From Clostridiales bacterium (GTDB lineage Bacteria; Bacillota; Clostridia; Lachnospirales; UBA12420), in assembly GCA_003452395.1 (NCBI GenBank), contig DMOI01000042.1, positions 1,502-35,885 of the forward strand: a stretch of DNA of 34,384 bases, in the 5' to 3' direction. A program made the position numbers and the translations under genes. Position 1 is the first letter of the stretch. The number at the start of each line of letters is the position of its first letter. Shown here one piece after another: positions 24,773 to 31,680 of the stretch. A model generated the notes under the pieces. It was not told the origin of the DNA. It saw only the letters and a program-made list of their open reading frames with translations, and did not search any database.

Positions 24773-25261
24773 TTATTCTTGAATTTCTGTTATTTCAGCT
24801 TTAGCTTCAGTTGCTACAACTTTAGTTTCAGTTGCTACAGTTTTAGCTTCAGTTCTAACAGGTCTGTCAGTTCTAACTGGTCTATCGTTTCTATCGTTTT
24901 TATCTCTTCTCACAAAAGGCTTCTTAAATTCTGATCTAGGTTTTCTTGGTGGTCTCTTTTTTGCTTTTTCTTCTACCAAGTCATCTACAACTATCATATG
25001 TCTTATAACAACATCTGATAATTTACATTCGTTTTCTATTTTTGCTATTACGTCTTTTTCGCTAGTAAATCTAACAAAAACATAATAACCTTCTTTAAAC
25101 TTTTTGATTTCGTATGCCATTATTCTTTTACCCCAGTCCTCAACGTTTGTTATAACGCCCTCAACTTTTGTAATAAATGACTTTACTTTTTCAACTTGTT
25201 CAACTTTTTCTTCTGCTGATAAATTTGGTCTTAGGATAACCCCTAATTCGTATTTGTTCAT
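24773..25261 (-). CDS. rpsF: 30S ribosomal protein S6 with long C-terminal extension
   Basis: S6 pairs with S18 on the 30S platform. Residues 1-97 are the normal S6 domain (MNKYELGVILRPNL; VEDWGKRIMAYEIKKFKEGY; YYVFVRF). The protein then continues to 162 residues, about 65 more than usual: first a basic part (KKRPPRKPRSEFKKPF), then short repeats RNDRPVRTDRPVRTEAKT and VATETKVVATEAKA. The DNA beneath shows 21-bp tandem units (about 24798-24860) and 18-bp units, so the tail grew by repeat expansion and may vary between strains. Ribosome site AGGAGGTG; own promoter 70-100 bp upstream. Confidence 0.93.
   Translation of the reverse strand: MNKYELGVILRPNLSAEEKVEQVEKVKSFITKVEGVITNVEDWGKRIMAYEIKKFKEGYYVFVRFTSEKDVIAKIENECKLSDVVIRHMIVVDDLVEEKAKKRPPRKPRSEFKKPFVRRDKNDRNDRPVRTDRPVRTEAKTVATETKVVATEAKAEITEIQE
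24798..24862. repeat. 21-bp tandem repeats in the 3' end of rpsF
   Basis: Three units of the form TTTAG(C/T)TTCAGTTGCTACA plus two bases, encoding VATEAKA/VATETKV heptapeptides on the minus strand. The period is a multiple of three, so copy changes keep the frame. Confidence 0.6.
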
Positions 25262-25269
25262 CTTTTACA

Positions 25270-25320
25270 CCTCCTTTTGGTCTCATGGCCCTTTTCACTC
25301 TAGAAAAGAGCAAGGAACTA
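25270..25320 (-). promoter_or_regulatory. possible structured leader of rpsF
   Basis: Between the promoter and the ribosome site lies a hairpin GCTCTTTTC / GAAAAGGGC with a 6-nt loop. rpsF operons in many bacteria are autoregulated through a leader bound by S6:S18; I do not see its conserved CCG bulge clearly, so this is only a candidate. Confidence 0.3.
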
Positions 25321-25332
25321 CATAACTTTGAC

Positions 25333-25361
25333 ATTATACCATAATTTTCTAAACTTGACAA
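25333..25361 (-). promoter_or_regulatory. sigma-A promoter of rpsF-ssb-rpsR
   Basis: Minus strand TTGTCA (25361-25356), 17-bp spacer ending TGG, perfect TATAAT (25338-25333): strong extended -10 promoter. Confidence 0.75.
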
Positions 25362-25404
25362 GTATTTTTGGGGAAATATTTTTCTAAGTTTTCATTTTTC
25401 CAAA

Positions 25405-25442
25405 CCAAAAGCACACACGTTACAAAACGTGTGTGCTTTTGG
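25405..25442. terminator. terminator of the 375-residue unknown gene
   Basis: CCAAAAGCACACACGTT-acaa-AACGTGTGTGCTTTTGG, a perfect 17-bp stem, directly after the stop codon at 25443. The flanking T-run is short. Confidence 0.75.
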
Positions 25443-26570
25443 TTATGCAAATTGTTCTTCTATGTCTCTTTCTATCTCATCTACGACACTAACCATTACT
25501 TTTACATCGCTAATCCCTTTTGAAAGTATAACATATTTTCTCAAGTCTTCAAGTGTGTACTCATCATGAAAACCATATTTTTTTATGTAATCTTTATTTT
25601 GCAACAAAAATAAATCTTTCCTTTGACATTCCGATAAAGGTAATACTTTCATAATTTTCCTGTTTAGTTCTTCCATCCTGTCGCATACTTCAACTTGAAT
25701 AACACTTAAAGCTGATGTTGTTCCTGCATCTATTATATCTGTTTTTTTATCATATCCAAAGCCTTCACTCTTAAACGGCTCATTCCAACCAGTTGTTGCA
25801 AAAAGCTCTTTGTACTTTAGCGTTTCCCAACCCATCATTTCTAGTTTTACGCTATCGAGTATGGACATACTCAAATCATACTGTAAATTTTCACTAAGTA
25901 CTTCGAGTACTGTTTTTTCGCCTATATTTTTTTCGATTTGTTCTTTATTTATGATTTCATTAGTGCATTGTCTAACTATCTCATTAAATAAATGTTTTAT
26001 TGCCTTCTCCTTTACATCATAACTTCCTAAAGGCATTATCTCATTTATATACAGCAATCCAATCTTTGCAAACTCCTCATTTAACATCATAACTTCTGTA
26101 TCTTTTGGCACTACTTTAGACTTGATTTCTAAAATATTTACTACATTTTCTATTGTTATGCATTCATTTATTTTAATATCATTCAGATAGTTTTCTTCTT
26201 GTTCTATAATTGCCTTTTCTTTTAGACTATCAAGTTCCTCATTTTTTTCTGCCAACTCCATTTCCATTCTCAACTTTTCTGTATTTAACGCATTGTGATT
26301 GTTAATAAGATTAACCAAATTCATTAATACTCCTAGACTTTTTTCTTTTTTACCTCTGTTCTTTTTAGAAAACCCACTAAATAGTTTTTCCACAAAATTA
26401 GTATTCAACTCTTCATTTAATGTTGTTATCATATCTTCTATATCTGTTTTTGTTATTCTGAGCACTTTTTCAGTGTCACGTTCTAGTATAATATTCATTT
26501 TAGCAATTTCTCTTTGCAGTTCTAAAATGTTAATTGCAAAATTACCATATAAATCAACTTGTGAAAGCAT
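25443..26570 (-). CDS. unknown cytoplasmic protein with coiled-coil segment
   Basis: 375 residues; no domain recognised. There is no signal peptide or membrane helix. Residues 85-125 (NTEKLRMEMELAEKNEELDS and onward) have coiled-coil character; a Lys/Arg-rich patch SKKNRGKKEK sits near residue 70. The C-terminal half includes GWETLKYKELFATTGWNEPF and a Glu-rich helical end. The protein is acidic and Glu/Ile/Leu-rich throughout. Monocistronic: consensus-like promoter at 26618-26646 and a strong terminator. It stands between the ribosomal operon and a DUF2628-like membrane protein and might belong with the latter, but nothing in the sequence proves it. The start at ATG 26570 has a GGGGGATATAG ribosome-like site. 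Confidence 0.75.
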   Translation of the reverse strand: MLSQVDLYGNFAINILELQREIAKMNIILERDTEKVLRITKTDIEDMITTLNEELNTNFVEKLFSGFSKKNRGKKEKSLGVLMNLVNLINNHNALNTEKLRMEMELAEKNEELDSLKEKAIIEQEENYLNDIKINECITIENVVNILEIKSKVVPKDTEVMMLNEEFAKIGLLYINEIMPLGSYDVKEKAIKHLFNEIVRQCTNEIINKEQIEKNIGEKTVLEVLSENLQYDLSMSILDSVKLEMMGWETLKYKELFATTGWNEPFKSEGFGYDKKTDIIDAGTTSALSVIQVEVCDRMEELNRKIMKVLPLSECQRKDLFLLQNKDYIKKYGFHDEYTLEDLRKYVILSKGISDVKVMVSVVDEIERDIEEQFA

Positions 26571-26617
26571 CTATCTATATCCCCCATCTCTATCAACTTT
26601 TTAAAAACATATAACTT

Positions 26618-26646
26618 AATATACCCTATTTTACCATCAAAGTCAA
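26618..26646 (-). promoter_or_regulatory. sigma-A promoter of the 375-residue unknown gene
   Basis: Minus strand TTGACT (26646-26641), 17-bp spacer, TATATT (26623-26618). It lies 48 bp before the start codon. Confidence 0.65.
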
Positions 26647-26691
26647 CATTTTTGGAGAAAATTTTTACATTAAAATCGTTTTCTTCAAAAA

Positions 26692-26731
26692 ATAAAAAAC
26701 CAAACATTAATTGCTTCTATGTTCGGCTTAT
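26692..26731 (-). terminator. terminator after the DUF2628-like gene
   Basis: Minus-strand stem CCGAACAT-agaagcaatta-ATGTTTGG followed by TTTTTT. Confidence 0.75.
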
Positions 26732-26799
26732 TATTATATGCCTTCTTTATTTCATTTACTTAGGTTATCATTATTTGTACTAACTCTCAAAATATAATT

Positions 26800-28194
26800 T
26801 TAATTTACAATTTTTATATCTAAAAATTGCTGTATTTCGTCATCTTCTATACTTTTTTCTACTGCTTTAAGCTCAACAACATATATCTCTTCTGGACTAA
26901 TTTCTGTTATTGCATATTCTTCTTTCACTTTTGTTTCCTGGCTATAACCAATAACAGAATATGTTAGTTTTACTTTTGTATATTCTCGTCCATCCTTACT
27001 TATGAACTTGGTTGGTTCTGACATTTGTACATCCTTGTAGTATTTTTTATCACTTACCAAATATCCAAGACTTGATTTCAAGCTTTCAGATATATAAGAT
27101 TCAACATTATAATATGAATAATAATTCAACACAACTTCATAGTTTTCATCTTCGTTATACATACTTACATAAGTATCACTTTCATAATTTTTTTCAAATA
27201 CACCTGTCCACTCTACATTAATCTTACTCTTCTCGCCTACCAAAATCACTGCATTAGTGGAGCTGTTTTGTTTTACTGTACTTTGTGTTACTGTGCTTTG
27301 TTTATTTACATTTTCATTAAAAAACTCTTGTCCCAACTCTTTTTGTAATTCATTAATTTCATATATCTGACTTGCATAAAAAGTCAAAGCAGCTATGAGA
27401 ATTATTATATAAGTTACAGCCGCGGCTTTACTTATTCCGCCTTTTCTTCTTGCCATTTCGATTAATTCATTTTTACTTTTTAGTATGTTTTGGTCTTTTA
27501 TTTTTCGGACTTTTCTCTTTACATCATGAATATAAATCATATTTGCAAAAAATGCATATAATATTACCTTTATCGGTAATAATCCCTCATTATTACCCTC
27601 TGGTAGAACAAACCCTACACCTATAGATGCTGCTAAAATTATGAGACCATATAAGTAACACTTTCTATAAAAGAACCATACAGGTCCAAATAGTCCACAC
27701 ACTATTCCCGCCCCAATATTCACACTTGATTTTTTCAAGTCAGGTTTATAAATTTTTTCTGCTTCTTTTCCAATATATGCATTAATTAGTTGATCTTCTT
27801 CTGTCAAATAACTTTGTGTGTTTATGTAGCTTTGTTTCATTTCAACTTTGCCAGCTCTATAATTTTTTCCTAAACCTCTAATATAATCTTCCAGCACCGC
27901 TATACAATTATTTTCAGCATCGTTATAATCAACATCTGGGGCAATATCATAATTCAAATAAGTTTCATTGCTATGGCATTCTCCTATAAAATTCATAGTT
28001 TCTTTTGTTACCTCGTCAAGAGTTAATTCTCCCATACCATTTAGTACCTTGCAAAATATAAATTCCTGATCAATTTCTCGTTCTTTAAATCTGACTATAA
28101 ATTTAGGCGCAAGTTTATTTAAATCTCCATCCGTAAACTTATCAGTTACGAAAGTTGTGTATTCTTTCTTTTGAAAACCAGTGCTATTTTCCAT
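26800..28194 (-). CDS. DUF2628-like membrane protein with extracellular C-terminal domain
   Basis: 464 residues. Residues 1-135 are soluble and acidic. Residues 138-235 match the DUF2628 pattern, a short motif rich in aromatics followed by helices (AYIGKEAEKIYKP; GLFGPVWFFYRKCYLYGLII). Membrane helices are at about 155-200 (two), 204-222 and 255-275. Residues 280-310 are a Ser/Thr/Gln-rich linker, and about 315-464 form a beta-rich domain (WTGVFEKNYESDTYVSMYNE) that should face outside. DUF2628 has no firm function. The gene is monocistronic, ended by its own terminator; the neighbours are an unknown gene and the AraC-ASKHA regulator. The combination of DUF2628 with a large external domain points to a sensing or envelope role, which is inference. 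Confidence 0.75.
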   Translation of the reverse strand: MENSTGFQKKEYTTFVTDKFTDGDLNKLAPKFIVRFKEREIDQEFIFCKVLNGMGELTLDEVTKETMNFIGECHSNETYLNYDIAPDVDYNDAENNCIAVLEDYIRGLGKNYRAGKVEMKQSYINTQSYLTEEDQLINAYIGKEAEKIYKPDLKKSSVNIGAGIVCGLFGPVWFFYRKCYLYGLIILAASIGVGFVLPEGNNEGLLPIKVILYAFFANMIYIHDVKRKVRKIKDQNILKSKNELIEMARRKGGISKAAAVTYIIILIAALTFYASQIYEINELQKELGQEFFNENVNKQSTVTQSTVKQNSSTNAVILVGEKSKINVEWTGVFEKNYESDTYVSMYNEDENYEVVLNYYSYYNVESYISESLKSSLGYLVSDKKYYKDVQMSEPTKFISKDGREYTKVKLTYSVIGYSQETKVKEEYAITEISPEEIYVVELKAVEKSIEDDEIQQFLDIKIVN

Positions 28195-28275
28195 TTCAAA
28201 TTTCCCCCGTCTCTAAGTTATTTATTAACTGATTTTATTCTACCATAATATACATAAAAGTCAATTAATTTATAT

Positions 28276-28335
28276 ACAAAAAAAACACCTCCAAATTTTA
28301 TTATTGAATACTTACACAATAAAATTTGAAGATGT
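28276..28335 (-). terminator. terminator of the AraC-ASKHA gene
   Basis: Minus-strand stem ACATCTTCAAATTTTATT / AATAAAATTTGGAGGTGT (two mismatches) with a 12-nt loop, followed by eight T. Its ends match those of a second hairpin at 29918-29943 on the other side of the gene. Confidence 0.75.
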
Positions 28336-28374
28336 CCGTGATTCATTCATTAAATATTAGTTAGTTTTCCTTTT

Positions 28375-29688
28375 TTATGATTTATATCTATACCAATAGT
28401 TGCAAAAATTCTCATTTGCCAGTCCATATATCATACTTATATCAGTAGGAATTATGTATTCAACATTTGTCCCAACAATAAACGCTTCAATACACGCTCT
28501 CGCAGCACGGGCTCCATCCCACCATCCTTTATTATCTGGTGTTGTCTCTTTTAATTTATCTAAAGAGTATACATTAAATAATTTTTCATCATATTCATAT
28601 GCATCTTTGGAAGTTATCATATGCTTTTGATTTATATTATCATAAAAAACATTTTTCTCAATTGGATATTTCGCTATATCCGAAAACATCATATGTTGTC
28701 CACCTGCAAGTACTAATATATTGGTGTCTATCATAGGTATATCCACATTTTGTTTGATAAATTTTATTACATTTTCAAGCTTGATTTCAGTACGATCTTG
28801 TGAAAGTTCCTTAAAATTCCTAATGATATCTTCTATCCCATAATCAATATGATGACTACTTATAATACTGCCGTTTATACATTTTGATAATTCTGTAGAA
28901 CCACCCCCTGTAATAAGCACAGTCACTTCATTTTTTATATTTGATATAACCCCATAGGTTGTATATTTATTTTCATCTTCTTGACTTATAACTTCAAAAC
29001 TTGTCCCCGTATGTTTTTCTATTTCATCTTTAAATTTACTTTTTTGTTCTTGTGTGATTTTTCTAAATATACTAGTTCCATATTCCTTAATCTCTAAGTT
29101 ATATTTATGTTTCAAGCTATTAATATGATTTTTCAAAGCATCTACGTCATCTTGATAAAATCCCGTTTCTATAGTATAATTTGACTTAAAGGGTATGTAT
29201 TTTAATGGTAATATATCAATTCTTCCGTCCTCATAGGCCATATATGTTTTTGTATTTGTAGATCCAACTTCAATAATAATAATTCTCTTCATGCAATAAT
29301 CCCCATCCTTTACTTTTTTCAAAATTAATGTAGAAAATCTTTGTCTTTCGTAATTGTTTATAACTTTTTTGTTTTTCCTATAGCTACTTGGTGTAATCCC
29401 AAAATATCTTTTAAAAGACCTTAAAAATGTTTCATGAGACTCAAACCTAAACTCATATGAAATATCTATTATACTTTTATTAGTCGTAAGAAGCTCTTCT
29501 AAAGAATGAGTAAGCCTTCTTCTATTTAGATACCTCATTACTGTGTCCCCTACAACATATGAAAATATTCTATGGAAGTGAAATGGTGATAAAAACGCAG
29601 ATTTAGATATGTCATGTAGACTAATATCATTTTTAACGTTTTCCTCAATGAACTCAAGAGCGCTCTCGATATTTTTATAATATTCCAT
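28375..29688 (-). CDS. AraC-type HTH fused to a Ppx/GppA-like ASKHA domain
   Basis: 437 residues in one unbroken frame. Residues 5-105 are a double helix-turn-helix of the AraC family (DISLHDISKSAFLSPFHFHR; FESHETFLRSFKRYFGITPS). From residue 133 the sequence changes to a Ppx/GppA-like ASKHA fold: MKRIIIIEVGSTNTKTYMA (phosphate-1), YGTSIFRKIT, FEVISQEDEN (the place of the catalytic EVISGEEE), LITGGGSTEL (phosphate-2), VLAGG and a RAARACIEAFIVG end helix. Relative to active Ppx/GppA the Asp of DIGS is Glu and the Asp of DIGGGS is Ile, so it may bind but not hydrolyse a phosphorylated or nucleotide ligand. ATG 29688 is 6 nt after GAGGAGG; an internal ATG (29292) begins the ASKHA part and has a weak GGGG site. 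Predicted one-component regulator; targets unknown. Confidence 0.85.
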   Translation of the reverse strand: MEYYKNIESALEFIEENVKNDISLHDISKSAFLSPFHFHRIFSYVVGDTVMRYLNRRRLTHSLEELLTTNKSIIDISYEFRFESHETFLRSFKRYFGITPSSYRKNKKVINNYERQRFSTLILKKVKDGDYCMKRIIIIEVGSTNTKTYMAYEDGRIDILPLKYIPFKSNYTIETGFYQDDVDALKNHINSLKHKYNLEIKEYGTSIFRKITQEQKSKFKDEIEKHTGTSFEVISQEDENKYTTYGVISNIKNEVTVLITGGGSTELSKCINGSIISSHHIDYGIEDIIRNFKELSQDRTEIKLENVIKFIKQNVDIPMIDTNILVLAGGQHMMFSDIAKYPIEKNVFYDNINQKHMITSKDAYEYDEKLFNVYSLDKLKETTPDNKGWWDGARAARACIEAFIVGTNVEYIIPTDISMIYGLANENFCNYWYRYKS

Positions 29689-29710
29689 AATCATCCTCCT
29701 CGATATTATC

Positions 29711-29724
29711 ATTATAACATAACT
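29711..29724 (-). promoter_or_regulatory. extended -10 promoter of the AraC-ASKHA gene
   Basis: Minus strand TG-T-TATAAT (TATAAT at 29716-29711). The -35 region is poor, so an activator, perhaps the protein itself, may be needed. Confidence 0.4.
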
Positions 29725-29910
29725 TTATATTATTTTATTGATTATTTTTGCTATATTTCTTGAAAATTTGATATAACGATTTATGATATTTATACTAATT
29801 AGCTTTTCAATTGTCTGTTTTGCAAAACTACCCCGTCAAGTTTATATTTTTATGCTTTGACATTTATTTTCATAGATGTCAATTAGTTTGTATATCACGC
29901 TTTTTTTATA

Positions 29911-29943
29911 ATAAAAAACACCTTCAATTTAAACTGAAGATGT
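29911..29943 (-). terminator. terminator upstream of the AraC-ASKHA gene, closing a gene-free transcript
   Basis: Minus-strand stem ACATCTTCA-gtttaaat-TGAAGGTGT followed by TTTTTT. No annotated gene lies upstream for over 900 bp, but a strong minus promoter at 30213-30241 does. Confidence 0.65.
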
Positions 29944-30206
29944 TTATATATTATTAAATAAAATATTTATAGGTTTTTTAACTGTTTATTGATTTTGTAA
30001 AATCCTTAACAATACAAAATAAGATTGCTTCGTACTTCGCAATGACAGGATTCTAGCTTGCCTTAAGCTCCAGTCTCAACTTATCACTAATCAAAGCAAT
30101 AAATTCGCTATTTATTTTGGCTATTATCAATATACAAGCCATTTTACAAGGTTTTCTCGTTCAAACTTTATCATACTTCTATATGATTTATAGGTTTAAA
30201 TTTCGT
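29912..30206 (-). ncRNA. candidate small RNA of about 290 nt
   Basis: Bounded on the minus strand by a near-consensus promoter (TTTACA-17-TATAAT, 30241-30213) and a T6 terminator (29943-29911). The only frame of note is a 29-codon ORF, about 30143-30054, starting MACILIIAKINSEFIALISD and ending KLRLELKAS; it has a hydrophobic start but no ribosome site. The 3' half includes a palindromic segment (ATTGCGAAGTACGAAGCAAT). It may be a regulatory RNA or encode a small peptide; neither is proved. Confidence 0.4.
30023..30050. repeat. short dispersed palindrome of the GTCATTGCGA...GAAGCAATC type
   Basis: GATTGCTTCGTACTTCGCAATGAC: an imperfect palindrome resembling small interspersed repeats found in many bacterial genomes. 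Only one copy is seen here. Confidence 0.45.
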
Positions 30207-30212
30207 AGGTTT

Positions 30213-30241
30213 ATTATACTATAGTTTCATAATTTTGTAAA
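30213..30241 (-). promoter_or_regulatory. strong promoter with no protein gene
   Basis: Minus strand TTTACA (30241-30236), 17-bp spacer, perfect TATAAT (30218-30213). Confidence 0.6.
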
Positions 30242-30254
30242 TGGCTTCAGAAAG

Positions 30255-30281
30255 AAAAAACGCCGATTTTCAGCGTTATTC
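30255..30281 (-). terminator. terminator-like hairpin
   Basis: Minus-strand AACGCTGAAAATCGGCGTTTTTTC: a 5-bp stem followed by six T. It would block transcripts entering from the right, just ahead of the strong promoter at 30241. Confidence 0.5.
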
Positions 30282-30377
30282 ATCTTATTTTTATATGGTA
30301 GAAACTATTTAAATTATTACAATATCTAACAAGCATTTACAGGATAAAAGTCGAGTTTTATTTAGTTCTAGAATTGC

Positions 30378-30590
30378 TATAATATAGCAGTGCGACACCT
30401 ATCATTATAACACTCTACGGTAATGATACAAGCTCATCGTAACGTTTTTATGATATGGGTAAAATCCATACCCTCAAAATCAGAAGGGCTAGAATCGAGC
30501 CGTATGAAATGAAGTTATCTATAATTTCAAAATGACAAAGCCACCCTACCAGAGGGCGATAGCCCCTCTGGGAATTAATCTTTTATTCTT
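30378..30590 (+). other. structured gene-free block with extended -10 promoter
   Basis: TGC-TATAAT at 30375-30383 is an extended -10 on the plus strand; the -35 is poor. Downstream are four stems: TATCATTA/TAATGATA (about 30400-30428), GGGTA/TACCC (30457-30473), GGCT/AGCC (30487-30501) and CCAGAGGGC-gata-GCCCCTCTGG (30549-30571), the last followed by a T-rich stretch. It begins GTGCGAC and contains GAGCCGTATGAAATGAA, sequences reminiscent of a group II intron 5' end and domain V, but it is far too short for an intron. Either a small RNA or an intron remnant. Confidence 0.35.
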
Positions 30591-30599
30591 TTTGCTTTA

Positions 30600-30627
30600 G
30601 TGGGTTCCAGCTTGTCTGGAACCCACT
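30600..30627. repeat. perfect inverted repeat
   Basis: GTGGGTTCCA-gcttgtc-TGGAACCCAC, 10-bp arms. No T-run directly after it on either strand. Together with the remainder to 30745 it has no coding capacity. Confidence 0.5.
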
Positions 30628-30746
30628 TGTCTCTAAAGTGATAGCAGTTAATACAGTTTGATTCCATCAAGAGCCTGCAAGTGAGAGTACTGTGTGCATA
30701 TTTACAAACTCTACATCTCTGTATTTGTAAAATACCACCCTATGAC

Positions 30747-30783
30747 TAAAAAAGCTAACCTATCGTTACAATAGATTAGCTTT
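30747..30783 (-). terminator. terminator of the SmpA-like gene
   Basis: Minus-strand stem AAAGCTAATCTAT / ATAGGTTAGCTTT followed by T5-6, about 90 bp after the stop of the 224-residue protein. Confidence 0.7.
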
Positions 30784-30871
30784 CTGTTTCGTCTGCTCTT
30801 TACTTGGATTGGTTTAGAGCAGTGTTGTATGGATATTATAGGATTGCTTTGTATAATTCTATTTTACAAAA

Positions 30872-31546
30872 TCAGTCTTGAATTGATGTTACTATACCAT
30901 CTTCTAAATAAATATATTTATTTCCTGAATAACACCATTGTTCATGAACTCCATAAGCTGTGGTTGTTCTGTTTATATCCTTAGGACTTCCCCACTTAGA
31001 ACTTCTAGCTTCACTTGCTGTCATCCCTATGGCTGGTTCTTTGTCCCTTAATTCCCACCTTTTCATATCTTCTTCTCTATGTTTTTCCATTGCTTTATTG
31101 TAGCTTTCCATATTCTCTTCCATTTTTCTATATGGCTCATACTCTTTTTCAATTTTTTCTTTAAACCCAATAATATCATTCCTAAAATATTCATTGTTTT
31201 TATAATCTCTATCAGATATATTATCTAATGATTTTATAGCTTCTTTTACATCCTTTTTAGCATAACTTATTTTAGCATCTACATAATATGCCAAAGCAGT
31301 TTCCCCTATTAACATATATTTATCTGCTTCGTCCCATTTCTGTTCTTTAACTAATTGAAGTCCTTTTTCATATCTGTTTCTTTGTTCTATGTAATTTTCA
31401 ATATTGGGATATGACAAAATTCCTATAATATATACTACTCCCACTATTAGTAATATATTTAACAAATAATCCATCTTACTTGTTTTACTTTTAATAATAT
31501 TTGTACTTGATTCTTCACTTTCTTTAGTTTTATTAAATCTAAACAT
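30872..31546 (-). CDS. membrane-anchored protein with SmpA/OmlA-like C-terminal domain
   Basis: 224 residues. A charged N-terminal tail (about 24 residues) is followed by one membrane helix (YLLNILLIVGVVYIIGILSY). Residues 50-130 look TPR-like (RYEKGLQLVKEQKWDEADKY, then a second repeat with AIKSLDNISDRDY). A charged coiled stretch (about 130-170) leads to a small C-terminal domain, IGMTASEARSSKWGSPKDIN through GVHEQWCYSGNKYIYLEDG, with the G-M-t...W-G-x-P...EQW-Y pattern of the SmpA/OmlA (BLIP-like) fold. It has a GGGAGG ribosome site and a TG-extended TATAAT promoter. It diverges from an XRE regulator that may control it. Function unknown; an envelope protein-interaction role is inferred. 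Confidence 0.75.
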   Translation of the reverse strand: MFRFNKTKESEESSTNIIKSKTSKMDYLLNILLIVGVVYIIGILSYPNIENYIEQRNRYEKGLQLVKEQKWDEADKYMLIGETALAYYVDAKISYAKKDVKEAIKSLDNISDRDYKNNEYFRNDIIGFKEKIEKEYEPYRKMEENMESYNKAMEKHREEDMKRWELRDKEPAIGMTASEARSSKWGSPKDINRTTTAYGVHEQWCYSGNKYIYLEDGIVTSIQD

Positions 31547-31583
31547 TTCATATTACCTCCCAAAGTTTATTTTGTTTCTGTAG

Positions 31584-31612
31584 ATTATATCATAATATAA
31601 CTAAAAGTACAA
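31584..31612 (-). promoter_or_regulatory. promoter of the SmpA-like gene
   Basis: Minus strand TTGTAC (31612-31607), 17-bp spacer ending TGA, perfect TATAAT (31589-31584). Confidence 0.6.
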
Positions 31613-31654
31613 TATGTATATTCTAAATTTATTTAACTATAAGTATATCTACTA

Positions 31655-31660
31655 TATAAT
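31655..31660 (+). promoter_or_regulatory. -10 element of the XRE regulator gene
   Basis: TATAAT 21 bp before the ATG. The -35 (TTTAAC, 17 bp upstream) is weak. The divergent promoter for the SmpA-like gene starts 43 bp away, so a regulator bound between could act on both. Confidence 0.45.
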
Positions 31661-31680
31661 TATGTTTGGGGTGATAATAA

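Noticed and set aside
26522..26707. 61-codon minus-strand frame before the 375-residue gene
   Set aside because: It contains the TTGACT-17-TATATT promoter of the next gene, overlaps that gene's start, and has no ribosome site.
30378..30590. A complete group II intron
   Set aside because: Total length is about 200 nt, domain V is not completed, and there is no reverse transcriptase; at most a fragment.
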